DNA from: Nonomuraea aurantiaca
GTDB taxonomy: Bacteria; Actinomycetota; Actinomycetes; Streptosporangiales; Streptosporangiaceae
DNA length: 64,000 bases
Reading direction: 5' to 3'
Assembly: GCF_020215705.1 (NCBI RefSeq)
Contig: NZ_JAIWNB010000035.1
Span: 1-64,000 of the forward strand
Each line of letters starts with the position of its first letter. Within the stretch, counting starts at the first letter, position 1. Positions 1 through 8,822 of the stretch are shown here, in pieces. The notes under the pieces were generated by a model. That model did no database searches, had not been told where the DNA came from, and saw only the letters and a program-made list of their open reading frames with translations. A program made the translations under genes and the position numbers.

Positions 1-182
1 AAAAGGAATCCACCACATCCACACCATAAAGGCGCAGACATGACGGGGTTGTGCATCATGCACTGGCTTTTAACACACTGTTGAGTTCTCAAGAAACGGA
101 CGCGTACTCCCCAACCTGCGAGAGGCGTTCATTTCGTTTTCCGTTGTGTCGTTATTCTTTCACCAGTCCGTTTTTGTGTCAA
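1..182 (-). promoter_or_regulatory. rRNA operon promoter and 16S leader (operon runs off the left edge)
   Basis: Read on the minus strand, bases 93-74 give TTGAGAACTCAACAGTGTG, the conserved leader element that I know from upstream of actinomycete 16S rRNA genes, where it belongs to the antitermination/processing region. The leader then runs through a CCCCGTC stretch to the left edge. Upstream lies a good promoter: -35 TTGACA (forward 177-182), a 17-base spacer and -10 AAGAAT (forward 154-159). The 16S gene itself is not in the window, so this rests on the leader sequence and promoter only. A 16S-23S spacer is the alternative, but a strong promoter directly upstream argues against it. Confidence 0.72.
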
Positions 183-426
183 ATTGACCGGACTTGCTTG
201 GAATTTCGACCGCCCCTTCAATTTACCATCCCGTAGACCGGGTAGCGAATCGAAGTGACTGCCACCAAGCACAACACAACCCACGTCAAAACCACCGAAG
301 TGGAGGAGGTTGGTTGCGCCGCACCTGGCGACTTCTAAAGATTAGCAGCGCCCCCGACCACTCGAGACGCCTTCACTCCGATCGGAGGCCACAGAACGAT
401 CACGGCCCGGAACATAGACTCCCCAC
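183..426. other. Intergenic region between the rRNA promoter and the peptidase gene
   Basis: No coding signal is credible here; short frames lack ribosome sites and codon bias. It is noticeably richer in A and T than its surroundings. Further minus-strand promoter elements for the rRNA operon are possible, for example a TAAATT-like -10 at 220-225 and a TTGACG at about 288-293, but neither has a convincing partner hexamer. Confidence 0.4.
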
Positions 427-2475
427 GTGAGTAGCAAAACACCGCCGCAGGCGAAGAAGTCACCGACTGAGCGCACCCATCACGGCGACACCGTGATCGA
501 CGAGTACGCCTGGCTCACCAATAAGGACGATCCCGACACGATCGCCTACCTGGAGGCGGAGAACGCGTTCCTCCAGCAGCAGACCGCTCACCTCGGCGAT
601 CTCCAGGAGCAGGTCTTCCAGGAGATCAAGGGCCGCACCCAGGAGACCGACCTGTCGGTGCCGAGCCGCAAGGGCGAGTGGTGGTACTTCAGCCGGACGG
701 AGGAGGGCAAGCAGTACGCCGTCTCCTGCCGCGTACCGGCAGACGGCGAGACCCCGCCCGCGGTCACCCCGGGCGAGCGCCTCGACCACGAGCAGGTCCT
801 CCTCGACGGCAACGAGCTGGCGGGCGACAGCGCGTTCTTCTCCGTCGGCACCAGCGCCATCACGCCCGACGGGACGATGCTGGCCTACTCCACCGACTAC
901 AAGGGCGACGAGCGCTTCACCCTGAGGTTCAAGAGCCTGGAGACCGGCGAGCTGCTCGACGACGAGATCGAGAACGTCTTCTACGGCGGCGCCTGGTCGG
1001 CCGACGGGTCGGCGTTCTTCTACACGCGCGTCGACGACGCCTGGCGTCCCTTCCAGGTCTACCGGCACACGCTCGGCTCGCCGGACGACGTGCTGGTCTA
1101 TGAGGAGAGCGACGAGCGCTACTGGGTCGGGATCGGGCTCACCCGCAGCGAGAAGTACCTCGTGCTCGGCGCCGGGAGCAAGATCACCAGCGAGGTGCGC
1201 ATCCTCGACGCCGCCGACCCGACGGGCGAGTTCCAGGTCGTCCGTCCCAGGAAGGCCGGTGTCGAGTACGGCATCGAGCACGCCGGCGACTTCTTCTACG
1301 TGCTCCACAACGAGAACGCCGAGAACTTCGAGCTGGCCACCGCCCCGATCGACGCGCCCAGCACCTGGACGCCGGTGATCGCCCACAGCGCCGACACCAG
1401 GCTCCTTGAGGTCGACGCGTTCGCCGGCCACGCCGTCGTCCACTTCCGCCGCGACGGGCTGACCGGCATCCGCGTCCTCCCGTACGGGGGCGACGAATAC
1501 GAGATCGAGTTCCCCGAGCCGCTCTACGACGTCGGGCCGGCGGGCAACCCGGAGTTCAGCACCGGCAGGCTCCGGCTCGCCTACACCAGCATGATCACCC
1601 CGGCCAGCGTCTACGACTATGACCTGGCCACCCACGAGCTGATCCTGCTCAAGCAGCGCCCCGTCCTGGGCGGCTACGACCCGGGCGACTACGAGCAGTT
1701 CCGCGAGTGGGCCACCGCCGAGGACGGCACCCGGGTCCCGATCTCCCTCGTCAAGCGCAAGGACACCGCCAAGCCCGCCCCCACCGTCCTGTACGGCTAC
1801 GGCAGCTACGAGACCTCCATCGACCCCGGTTTCTCGGTCCCCAGGCTGTCCCTGCTCGACCGCGGTTTCATCTTCGCCGTGGCGCACATCAGGGGCGGCG
1901 GCGAAATGGGCCGTCGCTGGTACGAGGAGGGCAAGCTCACCAAGAAGAAGAACACCTTCACCGACTTCGTCGCGGCGGCCAGGCACCTGAAGGCGTCGGG
2001 CTGGAGCGAGCGGATCGTCGCCAGGGGCGGCTCGGCCGGCGGCCTGCTGATGGGCGCGGTGGCGAACCTGGCTCCGGAGGAGTTCGCGGGCGTGGTGGCC
2101 GAGGTGCCGTTCGTCGACGCGCTCAACACGATCCTCGACCCGTCGCTACCGCTGACGGTGATCGAATGGGACGAGTGGGGCGACCCCCTGCACAACGCCG
2201 ACGTATACGCGTACATGAAGAGCTACACGCCGTACGAGAACGTGGACGATCGCCCGTATCCCCCGATTCTCGCGATCACCAGCCTGAACGACACCCGGGT
2301 GCTCTACCACGAGCCCGCGAAGTGGATCGCCAGGCTGCGGGCCACGGCAGGTGGTGGTCCGTTCCTGCTGAAGACGGAGATGGGCGCGGGACACGGCGGC
2401 CGGAGCGGGCGCTATGACGTTTGGCGCGAAGAGGCCTTCGCGCTCTCCTGGATCATCGAGAGAGGCACCTCATGA
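427..2475 (+). CDS. S9A family prolyl oligopeptidase (protease II-like)
   Basis: A 682-residue serine peptidase, the usual length for the S9A family, that cleaves short peptides after proline or basic residues, probably in the cytoplasm since no signal peptide is present. The N-terminal half (about 1-400) is the beta-propeller that limits access to small substrates. The C-terminal half is the alpha/beta hydrolase with nucleophile Ser536 in GGSAGG, Asp622 in LNDTRV and His656 in GAGHGG, a complete triad. The GTG start has only a weak ribosome site, but the protein begins like family members (TERTHHGDTVIDEYAWL). The next gene starts inside its stop codon (ATGA), so the two are translationally coupled. 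Confidence 0.93.
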   Translation: MSSKTPPQAKKSPTERTHHGDTVIDEYAWLTNKDDPDTIAYLEAENAFLQQQTAHLGDLQEQVFQEIKGRTQETDLSVPSRKGEWWYFSRTEEGKQYAVSCRVPADGETPPAVTPGERLDHEQVLLDGNELAGDSAFFSVGTSAITPDGTMLAYSTDYKGDERFTLRFKSLETGELLDDEIENVFYGGAWSADGSAFFYTRVDDAWRPFQVYRHTLGSPDDVLVYEESDERYWVGIGLTRSEKYLVLGAGSKITSEVRILDAADPTGEFQVVRPRKAGVEYGIEHAGDFFYVLHNENAENFELATAPIDAPSTWTPVIAHSADTRLLEVDAFAGHAVVHFRRDGLTGIRVLPYGGDEYEIEFPEPLYDVGPAGNPEFSTGRLRLAYTSMITPASVYDYDLATHELILLKQRPVLGGYDPGDYEQFREWATAEDGTRVPISLVKRKDTAKPAPTVLYGYGSYETSIDPGFSVPRLSLLDRGFIFAVAHIRGGGEMGRRWYEEGKLTKKKNTFTDFVAAARHLKASGWSERIVARGGSAGGLLMGAVANLAPEEFAGVVAEVPFVDALNTILDPSLPLTVIEWDEWGDPLHNADVYAYMKSYTPYENVDDRPYPPILAITSLNDTRVLYHEPAKWIARLRATAGGGPFLLKTEMGAGHGGRSGRYDVWREEAFALSWIIERGTS

Positions 2476-3470
2476 CCTACCAGCCTGACGACGACCGCTA
2501 CGAGCGCCAGCCGTACAACCGCAGCGGGCGCAGCGGCCTCAAGCTGCCTGCCGTCTCGCTCGGTCTCTGGCACAACTTCGGCGACAACCGGCCGATCGAC
2601 AACTCGCGGGCGATCCTGCGGCGGGCGTTCGACCTGGGCGTCACGCACTTCGACCTGGCCAACAACTACGGTGTGCCGTACGGCTCGGCGGAGCGCAACT
2701 TCGGCGGGATCTTCCGCGAGGACTTCACCCGCTACCGGGACGAGCTGGTCATCTCCACCAAGGCCGGCTACGACATGTGGCCGGGGCCGTACGGCGAGTG
2801 GGGTTCGCGCAAGTACGTGCTCGCCAGCCTCGACCAGTCGCTGGCGCGGATGGGGCTCGACTACGTCGACATCTTCTACAGCCACCGGCCCGATCCCGAG
2901 ACGCCGCTGGAGGAGACGATGGGCGCGCTGGACCGGGCGGTGCGCTCGGGCAAGGCACTGTACGCGGGGATCTCCAACTACTCCGCCGAGCAGACGGCGC
3001 AGGCCGCGCGGATCATGCGGGCGCTGGGCACGCCGCTGCTCATCCACCAGCCGTCCTACTCGATGATCAACCGCTGGATCGAGGACGGGCTGCTCGATGT
3101 GCTGGAGGAGGCGGGCATGGGGTGCATCGTCTACTCACCGCTCGCCCAGGGGCTGCTGACCGACCGCTACCTCGACGGCGTCCCCGACGACTCGCGGGCG
3201 GCGACCAGCCGGTTCCTGAGCGCCGACCGGATCGACCGCGATCTGGCGCGCGACCTCAACGAGATCGCCAAGACGCGCGGCCAGTCGCTGGCGCAGATGG
3301 CGCTGTCGTGGGCGATCAGGGATTCGCGGGTGACCAGCGTGCTGATCGGCGCGAGCAGCGTGAAGCAGCTGGAGGACAACGTGGCCTGCGTCGACGGCCC
3401 GGCGTTCACTCAGGACGAGCTCGAGGCCATCGACAAGGTCATAGAGCTTCGTGCCGCTGGAGGTAGGTGA
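2472..3470 (+). CDS. yghZ: Aldo/keto reductase, YghZ/Gpr (L-glyceraldehyde 3-phosphate reductase) type
   Basis: A 332-residue NADPH-dependent reductase of the aldo/keto reductase fold. The catalytic tetrad is visible as Asp61, Tyr66, Lys97 and His138. The motifs STKAGYDMWPGPYG, DIFYSHR and the C-terminal SVLIGAS stretch closely resemble Escherichia coli YghZ, which reduces L-glyceraldehyde 3-phosphate and methylglyoxal; the substrate here is inferred. The ATG at 2472 overlaps the stop of the peptidase gene and is preferred over an ATG further upstream inside that gene. Its 3' end overlaps the convergent membrane-protein gene by 32 bases. Confidence 0.93.
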   Translation: MTYQPDDDRYERQPYNRSGRSGLKLPAVSLGLWHNFGDNRPIDNSRAILRRAFDLGVTHFDLANNYGVPYGSAERNFGGIFREDFTRYRDELVISTKAGYDMWPGPYGEWGSRKYVLASLDQSLARMGLDYVDIFYSHRPDPETPLEETMGALDRAVRSGKALYAGISNYSAEQTAQAARIMRALGTPLLIHQPSYSMINRWIEDGLLDVLEEAGMGCIVYSPLAQGLLTDRYLDGVPDDSRAATSRFLSADRIDRDLARDLNEIAKTRGQSLAQMALSWAIRDSRVTSVLIGASSVKQLEDNVACVDGPAFTQDELEAIDKVIELRAAGGR

Positions 3471-5964
3471 AGGCCGCCCAGCCGGGCAGCACCGGCAGCC
3501 AGAACGTGAGCAGCCGGTGCAACAGGACGGCCGACGTGGCCAGCTCGGCGGGCAGCCCGGCCACGGTCAGGCCCAGGGTGAGCGACGCCTCGACCGCGCC
3601 CAGGCCACCAGGTGTGGGCGCGGCCGAGCCGATCGCGTTGGCCGTGAGGTAGACGACGGCGACGGCGGTGAAGCTGAGCTCACCGCCGAAAGCCTCGACG
3701 CAGGCGTCGAGGCAGACGACGAACGCGATCGTGATCATCAAGGTGCCGACGCAGGCCTCGATCATCTTGCGCGGCGACTGCAGCACGTCGAGCAGCCTGG
3801 GCAGCACGTTGGCGAACAGCTTGTGCATCCGCCCGGTGATGAACCGGCGCAGCGGCGGCACCCCGAACAGCACCACGACCAGCACCGCGACCGACAGCAT
3901 CACCACGACCAGCCCACGGGACGGGCTGAACGCGGTGGCGGTGTTGGACCCGGTGATGTAGGCGAACAGCAGCAGCAGCGCGATGTGGAAGACCATCATG
4001 CTCAGCTGCGAGGCGCCCACGCTGGCCACCGCGAGCGCGGGCGAGATGCCGCGCTTCTGCAGGTAGCGCGTGTTGATCGCGACGCCGCCGACGGCGGCGG
4101 GCGTGACGAGCTTGACGAACGAGGCCGCGAACTGGACGAGGACCGTGCGCCAGAGCGGTAGATGCTCGGGTACGAAGCCCCTGAGCATGAGCGCGGCGGC
4201 CACGAAGCTGACGAACGAGGCGGCCAGCGCCAGCACCGACCAGGCCCAGTTGGCGGTGGTCACCACATGCACGACGTTGACCTGGCTGAGCTGCGACAGC
4301 AGGAAGTACGCGGCCAGCGTGCTGGCGATCATCGTGACCAGCGTGCGCGGCCGGAACCGCTCCAGCCGGATCTCCTCGACCTTGCCCTGCGGCTTGAGCG
4401 CCACGATGTGCTCGCGCAGCTCGCCGAGCACGCCCTTGTCCTTCGACAGCGCCGAGCGGGTCTCGCGGGTGAGGGCGATGCGCTGGAGCAGCGGCATCGC
4501 GGCGGCCAGCGCGTCGGACCCCATGACGGCGGCGGCGGCCCGCACGGAGCGTTCGGCGCCGACGCGCAGCGCCAGATAGGTGAGCAGCTGGGCGACGTCG
4601 AGCCGGAGCAGCAGGTCGCCGGCCGCGATCTCGCCGCTGCGGGCGTCGGTGAGCACGACCCGGCCGGCCGGGTCGAGATGGATGCTGTCGCCGGTCAGCC
4701 GCCGGTGGGCGAGCCGCTGGATCTGCAGCAGCGCGACCTGCTCCCAGATCTGGGCGAGCAGGGCGTCGTCGATGTCGGCGTCGGGCACGTCGTCGAGCGG
4801 GCGGGTTTCGAGGTGCTCGTAGGCGAGCAGCGCGGCCTCGGTGCCGATCTCGCTGGTGCCGAGCAGGCGCGGGGTGCTCGCGCCGGCCGCCTGCGCGGCG
4901 TAGGCCATGAGCGCCTCGCGCTCCAGCTCGGCGCGGAGCGACCTGATCGCCCGGCGCCTGGTCTCCGAGTTGAGCCGGATCCGCCGCCAGAGCCGGTAAG
5001 GCAGGCCGGCCACCTGCCGGTCGCGGTCGAGCACGGTGACGTCGAGGCTGCTGCCGTCCTTGAGCCCGATGGCGTAGCGGCGGCTGCCCTGGTGGTCGTC
5101 CTCGATGCGGCGGGCCGACTGCGGGGAGAAGGAGAGCTTGCGGAGGGCGGCGATGACCGCGTTGCCGGGCGGCCGGGTGTTGGGGCTGCCCACGCCGTAC
5201 AGGGTGCCGTAGCCCACGGCCATGCCGACCAGGACGGGCACGATCGCGCCCGGCAGCGTGATCTGTCTGCCGGAGAAGAGCGCGAAGATGTCGAGCGCGA
5301 TCACCGTCCACATGAGCATGCGCCAGGTGGGGCGGCGCGAGATGCGCACGGCGGTGGCGTAGGCGACCACGGAGGTCAGCAGCGTGTTGAGCGGCTCGAT
5401 GGAACGCCCGCCGGTCAGCAGCATGCGCAGGTCCTCGGCGCTGCCCCCGATCAGCCACTGGCCGAGCAGGAACGAGCCGACCATGCCGATGATCGCGGCG
5501 ATCAGGCCCTCGGCCACGCGCAGGCCGTCGCGGTGGAAGACGCGCTCGACGGCGAAGGCCACCGGCACGATGAGCACGGCCGCGCCGCCGAGGAACGTCG
5601 CCACGCGGCTGAGCAGATCGGGGACGAGGGTGGTGCCTTCTTTGACGTCGGCTTCGAGGCCGTTGAGCGTCTGCTTGGCGACCAGGGCGATGAGGACGAC
5701 CGCGGCGAGCACGAGCAGCGTGGAGAGGAAGCGCAGCAGGTCGGAGGGCCGGCGCAGGCGCTGGGGCAGCAGCGGCTCGACTACGTAGACGTCCGTGTCA
5801 GCGCGCGCTTCGGCCACGGCTGGATCCCCCTCCGCGAGGTCCTCCGCGTCATCACGTTCCCTGATTTCGGCCACCGACAGAGATTCTGCACCTTCCCGAC
5901 CGACCGTACGATCTTTGGGCCCCTTCAATCCTTCACCCTTGATTTCTACCGCGAGTCGGGACAT
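3439..5964 (-). CDS. Flippase-like integral membrane protein (YbhN/LPG-synthase TM region) with kinase-like middle domain
   Basis: An 841-residue polytopic membrane protein. Residues 1-75 are charged and cytoplasmic, followed by a transmembrane helix at about 78-97 and several more up to about 260. A soluble middle part (about 270-500) contains HRRLTGDSIHLDP and VVLTDARSG, resembling a degenerate aminoglycoside-phosphotransferase/kinase fold. The C-terminal 300 residues are the YbhN-type flippase region, with LVTPAAVGGVAIN and APTPGGLGAVEASL, the signatures of the MprF flippase half and its relatives. A role in moving a lipid-linked substrate across the membrane is inferred. The gene diverges from the molybdopterin oxidoreductase gene with 48 bases between the starts. 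Confidence 0.85.
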   Translation of the reverse strand: MSRLAVEIKGEGLKGPKDRTVGREGAESLSVAEIRERDDAEDLAEGDPAVAEARADTDVYVVEPLLPQRLRRPSDLLRFLSTLLVLAAVVLIALVAKQTLNGLEADVKEGTTLVPDLLSRVATFLGGAAVLIVPVAFAVERVFHRDGLRVAEGLIAAIIGMVGSFLLGQWLIGGSAEDLRMLLTGGRSIEPLNTLLTSVVAYATAVRISRRPTWRMLMWTVIALDIFALFSGRQITLPGAIVPVLVGMAVGYGTLYGVGSPNTRPPGNAVIAALRKLSFSPQSARRIEDDHQGSRRYAIGLKDGSSLDVTVLDRDRQVAGLPYRLWRRIRLNSETRRRAIRSLRAELEREALMAYAAQAAGASTPRLLGTSEIGTEAALLAYEHLETRPLDDVPDADIDDALLAQIWEQVALLQIQRLAHRRLTGDSIHLDPAGRVVLTDARSGEIAAGDLLLRLDVAQLLTYLALRVGAERSVRAAAAVMGSDALAAAMPLLQRIALTRETRSALSKDKGVLGELREHIVALKPQGKVEEIRLERFRPRTLVTMIASTLAAYFLLSQLSQVNVVHVVTTANWAWSVLALAASFVSFVAAALMLRGFVPEHLPLWRTVLVQFAASFVKLVTPAAVGGVAINTRYLQKRGISPALAVASVGASQLSMMVFHIALLLLFAYITGSNTATAFSPSRGLVVVMLSVAVLVVVLFGVPPLRRFITGRMHKLFANVLPRLLDVLQSPRKMIEACVGTLMITIAFVVCLDACVEAFGGELSFTAVAVVYLTANAIGSAAPTPGGLGAVEASLTLGLTVAGLPAELATSAVLLHRLLTFWLPVLPGWAAFTYLQRHEAL

Positions 5965-5991
5965 GCCGTGGCTCCCCTAATGCCTGGCGGA

Positions 5992-6012
5992 GCGACACGT
6001 AAGCTGTGTCGC
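5992..6012 (+). promoter_or_regulatory. Inverted repeat around the -10 of the molybdopterin oxidoreductase gene
   Basis: GCGACAC (5992-5998) and GTGTCGC (6006-6012) are perfect 7-base arms separated by 7 bases. The -10 hexamer TAAGCT (6000-6005) lies in the loop, and the ATG follows 7 bases after it, as in leaderless actinomycete genes. A repressor bound here would block the promoter directly. No regulator gene is adjacent, so the factor is unknown. Confidence 0.5.
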
Positions 6013-8028
6013 ATGTCGGGTGAGTTGCGAGTTTTGGGGGCATGTCCATTGGACTGCCCTGATACCTGCTCTTGGATCGTCACGGTCGAGGACGGCAAGG
6101 CCGTGAAGATGCGCGGCAATCCGGAGCAGCCTTACACCCGGGGCGCGCTCTGCGTGAAGGTCAACCGGTATCTGGAGCACACCCAGGCCGACGACCGCAT
6201 CCTGTACCCGCTGCGCCGTACCGGGCCCAAGGGGTCGGGCGAGTTCGAGCGTATCTCCTGGGAGGAGGCGTTCGACGAAATCACCGTCAGGCTGCGGAAC
6301 ATCATCGACGAGCACGGCGGCGAGGCCATCTGGCCGTACGTGGGCACGGGCTCGCTCGGCTACATCCAGGGCTGCGAGGGCGTCGCCGGGCGCCGGTTCT
6401 GGAACATGCTGGGCGCCTCCAAGCACTGGCTGAACATCTGCGCCACGGCCGGCGGCGCCGGGCTGAGCCTGACCAACGGCACGCCCGCCGGCATGGACCC
6501 CGAGCACCTCGCGCTGTCCCGGCTGATCCTGCTGTGGGGCACGAACACGCTGACCAGCGGGCACCACCTGTGGAAGTTCGTCCAGGACGCCCGCGCGACC
6601 GGGGCGTACGTGGTGGCCATCGACCCGATCCGCACCAGGACCGCCGACCAGGCCGACCGGCATCTGGCGATCCGGCCGGGCACCGACGCCGTGCTCGCGC
6701 TGGCCCTGCTGAACGTGGTGCTCGCCGAGGGCACCCAGGACGAGGAGTTCCTCGCCGAGCACACCCAAGGCTGGGAGTCCTTCCGCGAGGAGATCCTGGC
6801 CTACCCCGTCGAGCGGGCCGCCGAGATCACCGGCATCCCGGCCGCCGACATCCGCGAGCTGGGGACGCGGCTCGCGCACACCCGGCCGACCGCGATCCGG
6901 ACCACGATGGGCATCCAGCGGCACGCCGGCGGCGGCACCGCGCTGCGGACGATCGCCGCGATCCCCGGCGTCACCGGCGACTGGCGCCACCCGGGCGGCG
7001 GCGTGGCCTACTCCACCAGCGGCCACGTGCATCTCGACATCGACAAGCGCGACGACCTGCTGGCCAAGCCGGTCCGTACGCTGACCATGACCCGGCTGGC
7101 CTCCGAGCTGGACTCGGTGAAGTGCCTCTGGGTGTACGCCGCCAACCCGGTCGGCTCGACCCCCGACGCCAACAGGATCCGGCGGCAGCTGGCCCGCGAG
7201 GACCTGTTCACGGTGGTCATGGAGCAGTTCCCGACCGACACGGTCGACTACGCCGACATCGTGCTCCCCGCGACCATGCAGACGGAGCACATGGATCTGC
7301 ACGCCGGGTACGGCCACCTCTACCTGCTCTGGAACGAGCCCGCCGTGGCGCCGCCGGGCGAGTGCCTGTCCACCGCCGAGACGTTCCGCCGCCTGGCCGC
7401 CCACATGGGGATGACGGAGCCGTCGCTGTACGACTCCGATCTGGAGCTGGCCGAGCAGCTGCTGAGCAGCGGCCACCCGTCGCTGGAGGGCGTCACGCTG
7501 GACCGGCTGCGCAAGGAGGGATGGGTGCGGATGAACTACCCCCAGCCGTTCACCCCCTTCGCCGAAGGCTTCCCCACCGCCTCCGGCCGGCTCCGCTTCC
7601 CGCCGCGCGGCAAGGCCTACGTCCCACCCCATTCGCTGCGTACGGCCGACGGCTCGCCGTACCCGCTGACCCTGGTGACACCGGCGGCGCACACCTTCCT
7701 CAACACGATCTTCGGCAACAACCCGGAGCTCAGACGCCGGGCCAAGGAGCCCGTGGTGCTGGTCAACCCGGCCGACGCCGAGGCACGCGGGCTGGTGAGC
7801 GGGCAGCGGGTGCGGGTGCACAACGCGAGCGGCGAGTTCCTGGCCGACGTCGAGGTGAGCGACCGCGTGGCGCCCGGCGTGGTGGCCTCGCCCAAGGGCC
7901 GCTGGCCCAAGCACAGCCCCGGCGGCGCGAATGCCAACGCGGTCGTGGCCGAACGCGACGCCGACATGGGCAGGGGTCCCGCCTTCCATGACAACCTGGT
8001 CGAGGTCAGCCCTTGTGCCGGTCCATGA
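6013..8028 (+). CDS. Molybdopterin-dependent oxidoreductase (DMSO reductase superfamily)
   Basis: A 671-residue catalytic subunit. The N terminus carries a [4Fe-4S] motif, Cys11, Cys15, Cys19 and Cys47 (CPLDCPDTC, then ALC). Residues 50-550 hold the molybdopterin guanine dinucleotide domains (LLWGTNTLTSGHH, AIDPIRTRTADQAD, WVYAANPVGSTPD). The last 120 residues form the dinucleotide-binding barrel (TFLNTIFGNNPELRRR, SGQRVRVHN). No twin-arginine signal is present, so it is cytoplasmic. The substrate is unknown, and no electron-transfer subunit or cofactor chaperone lies next to it. The start is an ATG 7 bases after a -10, giving a probable leaderless message. A much longer open frame upstream is only antisense to the membrane-protein gene. 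The 3' end overlaps the next gene by 23 bases. Confidence 0.92.
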   Translation: MSGELRVLGACPLDCPDTCSWIVTVEDGKAVKMRGNPEQPYTRGALCVKVNRYLEHTQADDRILYPLRRTGPKGSGEFERISWEEAFDEITVRLRNIIDEHGGEAIWPYVGTGSLGYIQGCEGVAGRRFWNMLGASKHWLNICATAGGAGLSLTNGTPAGMDPEHLALSRLILLWGTNTLTSGHHLWKFVQDARATGAYVVAIDPIRTRTADQADRHLAIRPGTDAVLALALLNVVLAEGTQDEEFLAEHTQGWESFREEILAYPVERAAEITGIPAADIRELGTRLAHTRPTAIRTTMGIQRHAGGGTALRTIAAIPGVTGDWRHPGGGVAYSTSGHVHLDIDKRDDLLAKPVRTLTMTRLASELDSVKCLWVYAANPVGSTPDANRIRRQLAREDLFTVVMEQFPTDTVDYADIVLPATMQTEHMDLHAGYGHLYLLWNEPAVAPPGECLSTAETFRRLAAHMGMTEPSLYDSDLELAEQLLSSGHPSLEGVTLDRLRKEGWVRMNYPQPFTPFAEGFPTASGRLRFPPRGKAYVPPHSLRTADGSPYPLTLVTPAAHTFLNTIFGNNPELRRRAKEPVVLVNPADAEARGLVSGQRVRVHNASGEFLADVEVSDRVAPGVVASPKGRWPKHSPGGANANAVVAERDADMGRGPAFHDNLVEVSPCAGP

Positions 8029-8755
8029 AGTCGATGATCCGGTCGAGCACCTCGGGGCCTTGAGGGCTGCCGAACAGCGCTGAGGCGTGCAGGCTTCCGC
8101 CCTTGATGACGTGGAGCTCGTTGTCGGGGGCCTTGGTGGCGGCGTCGTGGGTGCGCTGGAGGTCCTTGGCGCCGCCGTACGCGTCGTTCTCGCTGCCGAT
8201 CTGGAGCAGCGGGACCGTCAGCTTGGCCGCCTCGCCCTCGGCGACCGCGCCGGACAGGGCGACGACCCCGGCCACCTTGGAGCCCAGCCGCTCCGCCGCC
8301 GGGACGGAGGCGGTCGCGCCTATGGAGCCGCCGACCAGGAACAGCCGCCGCACGCCCTTCTCCTTGGACAGGCGCTTGGCCATGGCGACCGTCACCTCGT
8401 CGGGGTATTCGGCGCTCTTCCTGGCGTACAGCAGGACACGGTAGCCGGCCGCGACCAGGCGGTCGGAGAGCGGGCGCCAGGTGCAGACGTTGCCGTTGCG
8501 CTCGTACGTGATCACCACGCCGACCGAGCCCTTGCCGGTGATGACGCCGGGCAGGTCGTCGCCGTAGGTGAAGATCTTGCCGTCCGCGCTGGTGAAGCAT
8601 CCGGAGACGTTGGGGCCCGTCACCACCGCCTTCGCCGCCGGTGTAGGCGGGGTGGGGGTCGCGGCCGTGGCCGTGGCCGTGGTCGTGGTGCTGACCGCGC
8701 CTCCGCAGGCGGTCAGTGCCAGAACAAGCCCGATCGAGCCGATGATCGCGCGCAT
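8006..8755 (-). CDS. Secreted lipoprotein of the alpha/beta-hydrolase fold
   Basis: A 249-residue protein with a lipoprotein signal (hydrophobic stretch, then LALTAC with the lipidated Cys17) and a threonine/proline-rich linker. It continues with an alpha/beta-hydrolase domain showing Ser in GGSIGA, Asp in GSENDAYGG and a late His in KGGSLHASALFG. It resembles dienelactone-hydrolase-like lipoproteins; the substrate is unknown. The chosen ATG at 8755 has AAGGGG upstream and places the lipobox correctly; a longer frame would bury the signal. It is divergent from the padR gene across a PadR-type operator and may be repressed by it. Confidence 0.85.
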   Translation of the reverse strand: MRAIIGSIGLVLALTACGGAVSTTTTATATAATPTPPTPAAKAVVTGPNVSGCFTSADGKIFTYGDDLPGVITGKGSVGVVITYERNGNVCTWRPLSDRLVAAGYRVLLYARKSAEYPDEVTVAMAKRLSKEKGVRRLFLVGGSIGATASVPAAERLGSKVAGVVALSGAVAEGEAAKLTVPLLQIGSENDAYGGAKDLQRTHDAATKAPDNELHVIKGGSLHASALFGSPQGPEVLDRIIDFMDRHKG

Positions 8756-8773
8756 CCGCCGCCCCTTCGCTGC

Positions 8774-8795
8774 ACTATGTCTGAAGTGACATAGT
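8774..8795. promoter_or_regulatory. PadR-type operator between hydrolase and padR genes
   Basis: ACTATGTC (8774-8781) and GACATAGT (8788-8795) form perfect 8-base arms with a 6-base loop. They contain ATGT-N8-ACAT, the consensus known for PadR repressors. It sits between the divergent starts at 8755 and 8823, so one site could control both the regulator and the lipoprotein hydrolase. Confidence 0.7.
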
Positions 8796-8822
8796 TGATG
8801 GGACAATACCCTTGGCGGCACC

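Noticed and set aside
460..1986. Long open frame on the minus strand across the peptidase gene
   Set aside because: High-GC DNA leaves long stop-free antisense frames; the protein is Val/Arg/Asp-rich with no domain, and the plus strand encodes a full S9A peptidase.
4162..6012. Upstream extension of the molybdopterin oxidoreductase frame
   Set aside because: It is antisense to the flippase-like gene; the [4Fe-4S] motif and the leaderless ATG at 6013 mark the true start.
5977..7989. 670-codon minus-strand frame over the molybdopterin oxidoreductase
   Set aside because: Shadow of a real gene, with low-complexity Gly/Arg/Val composition and no recognisable motif.
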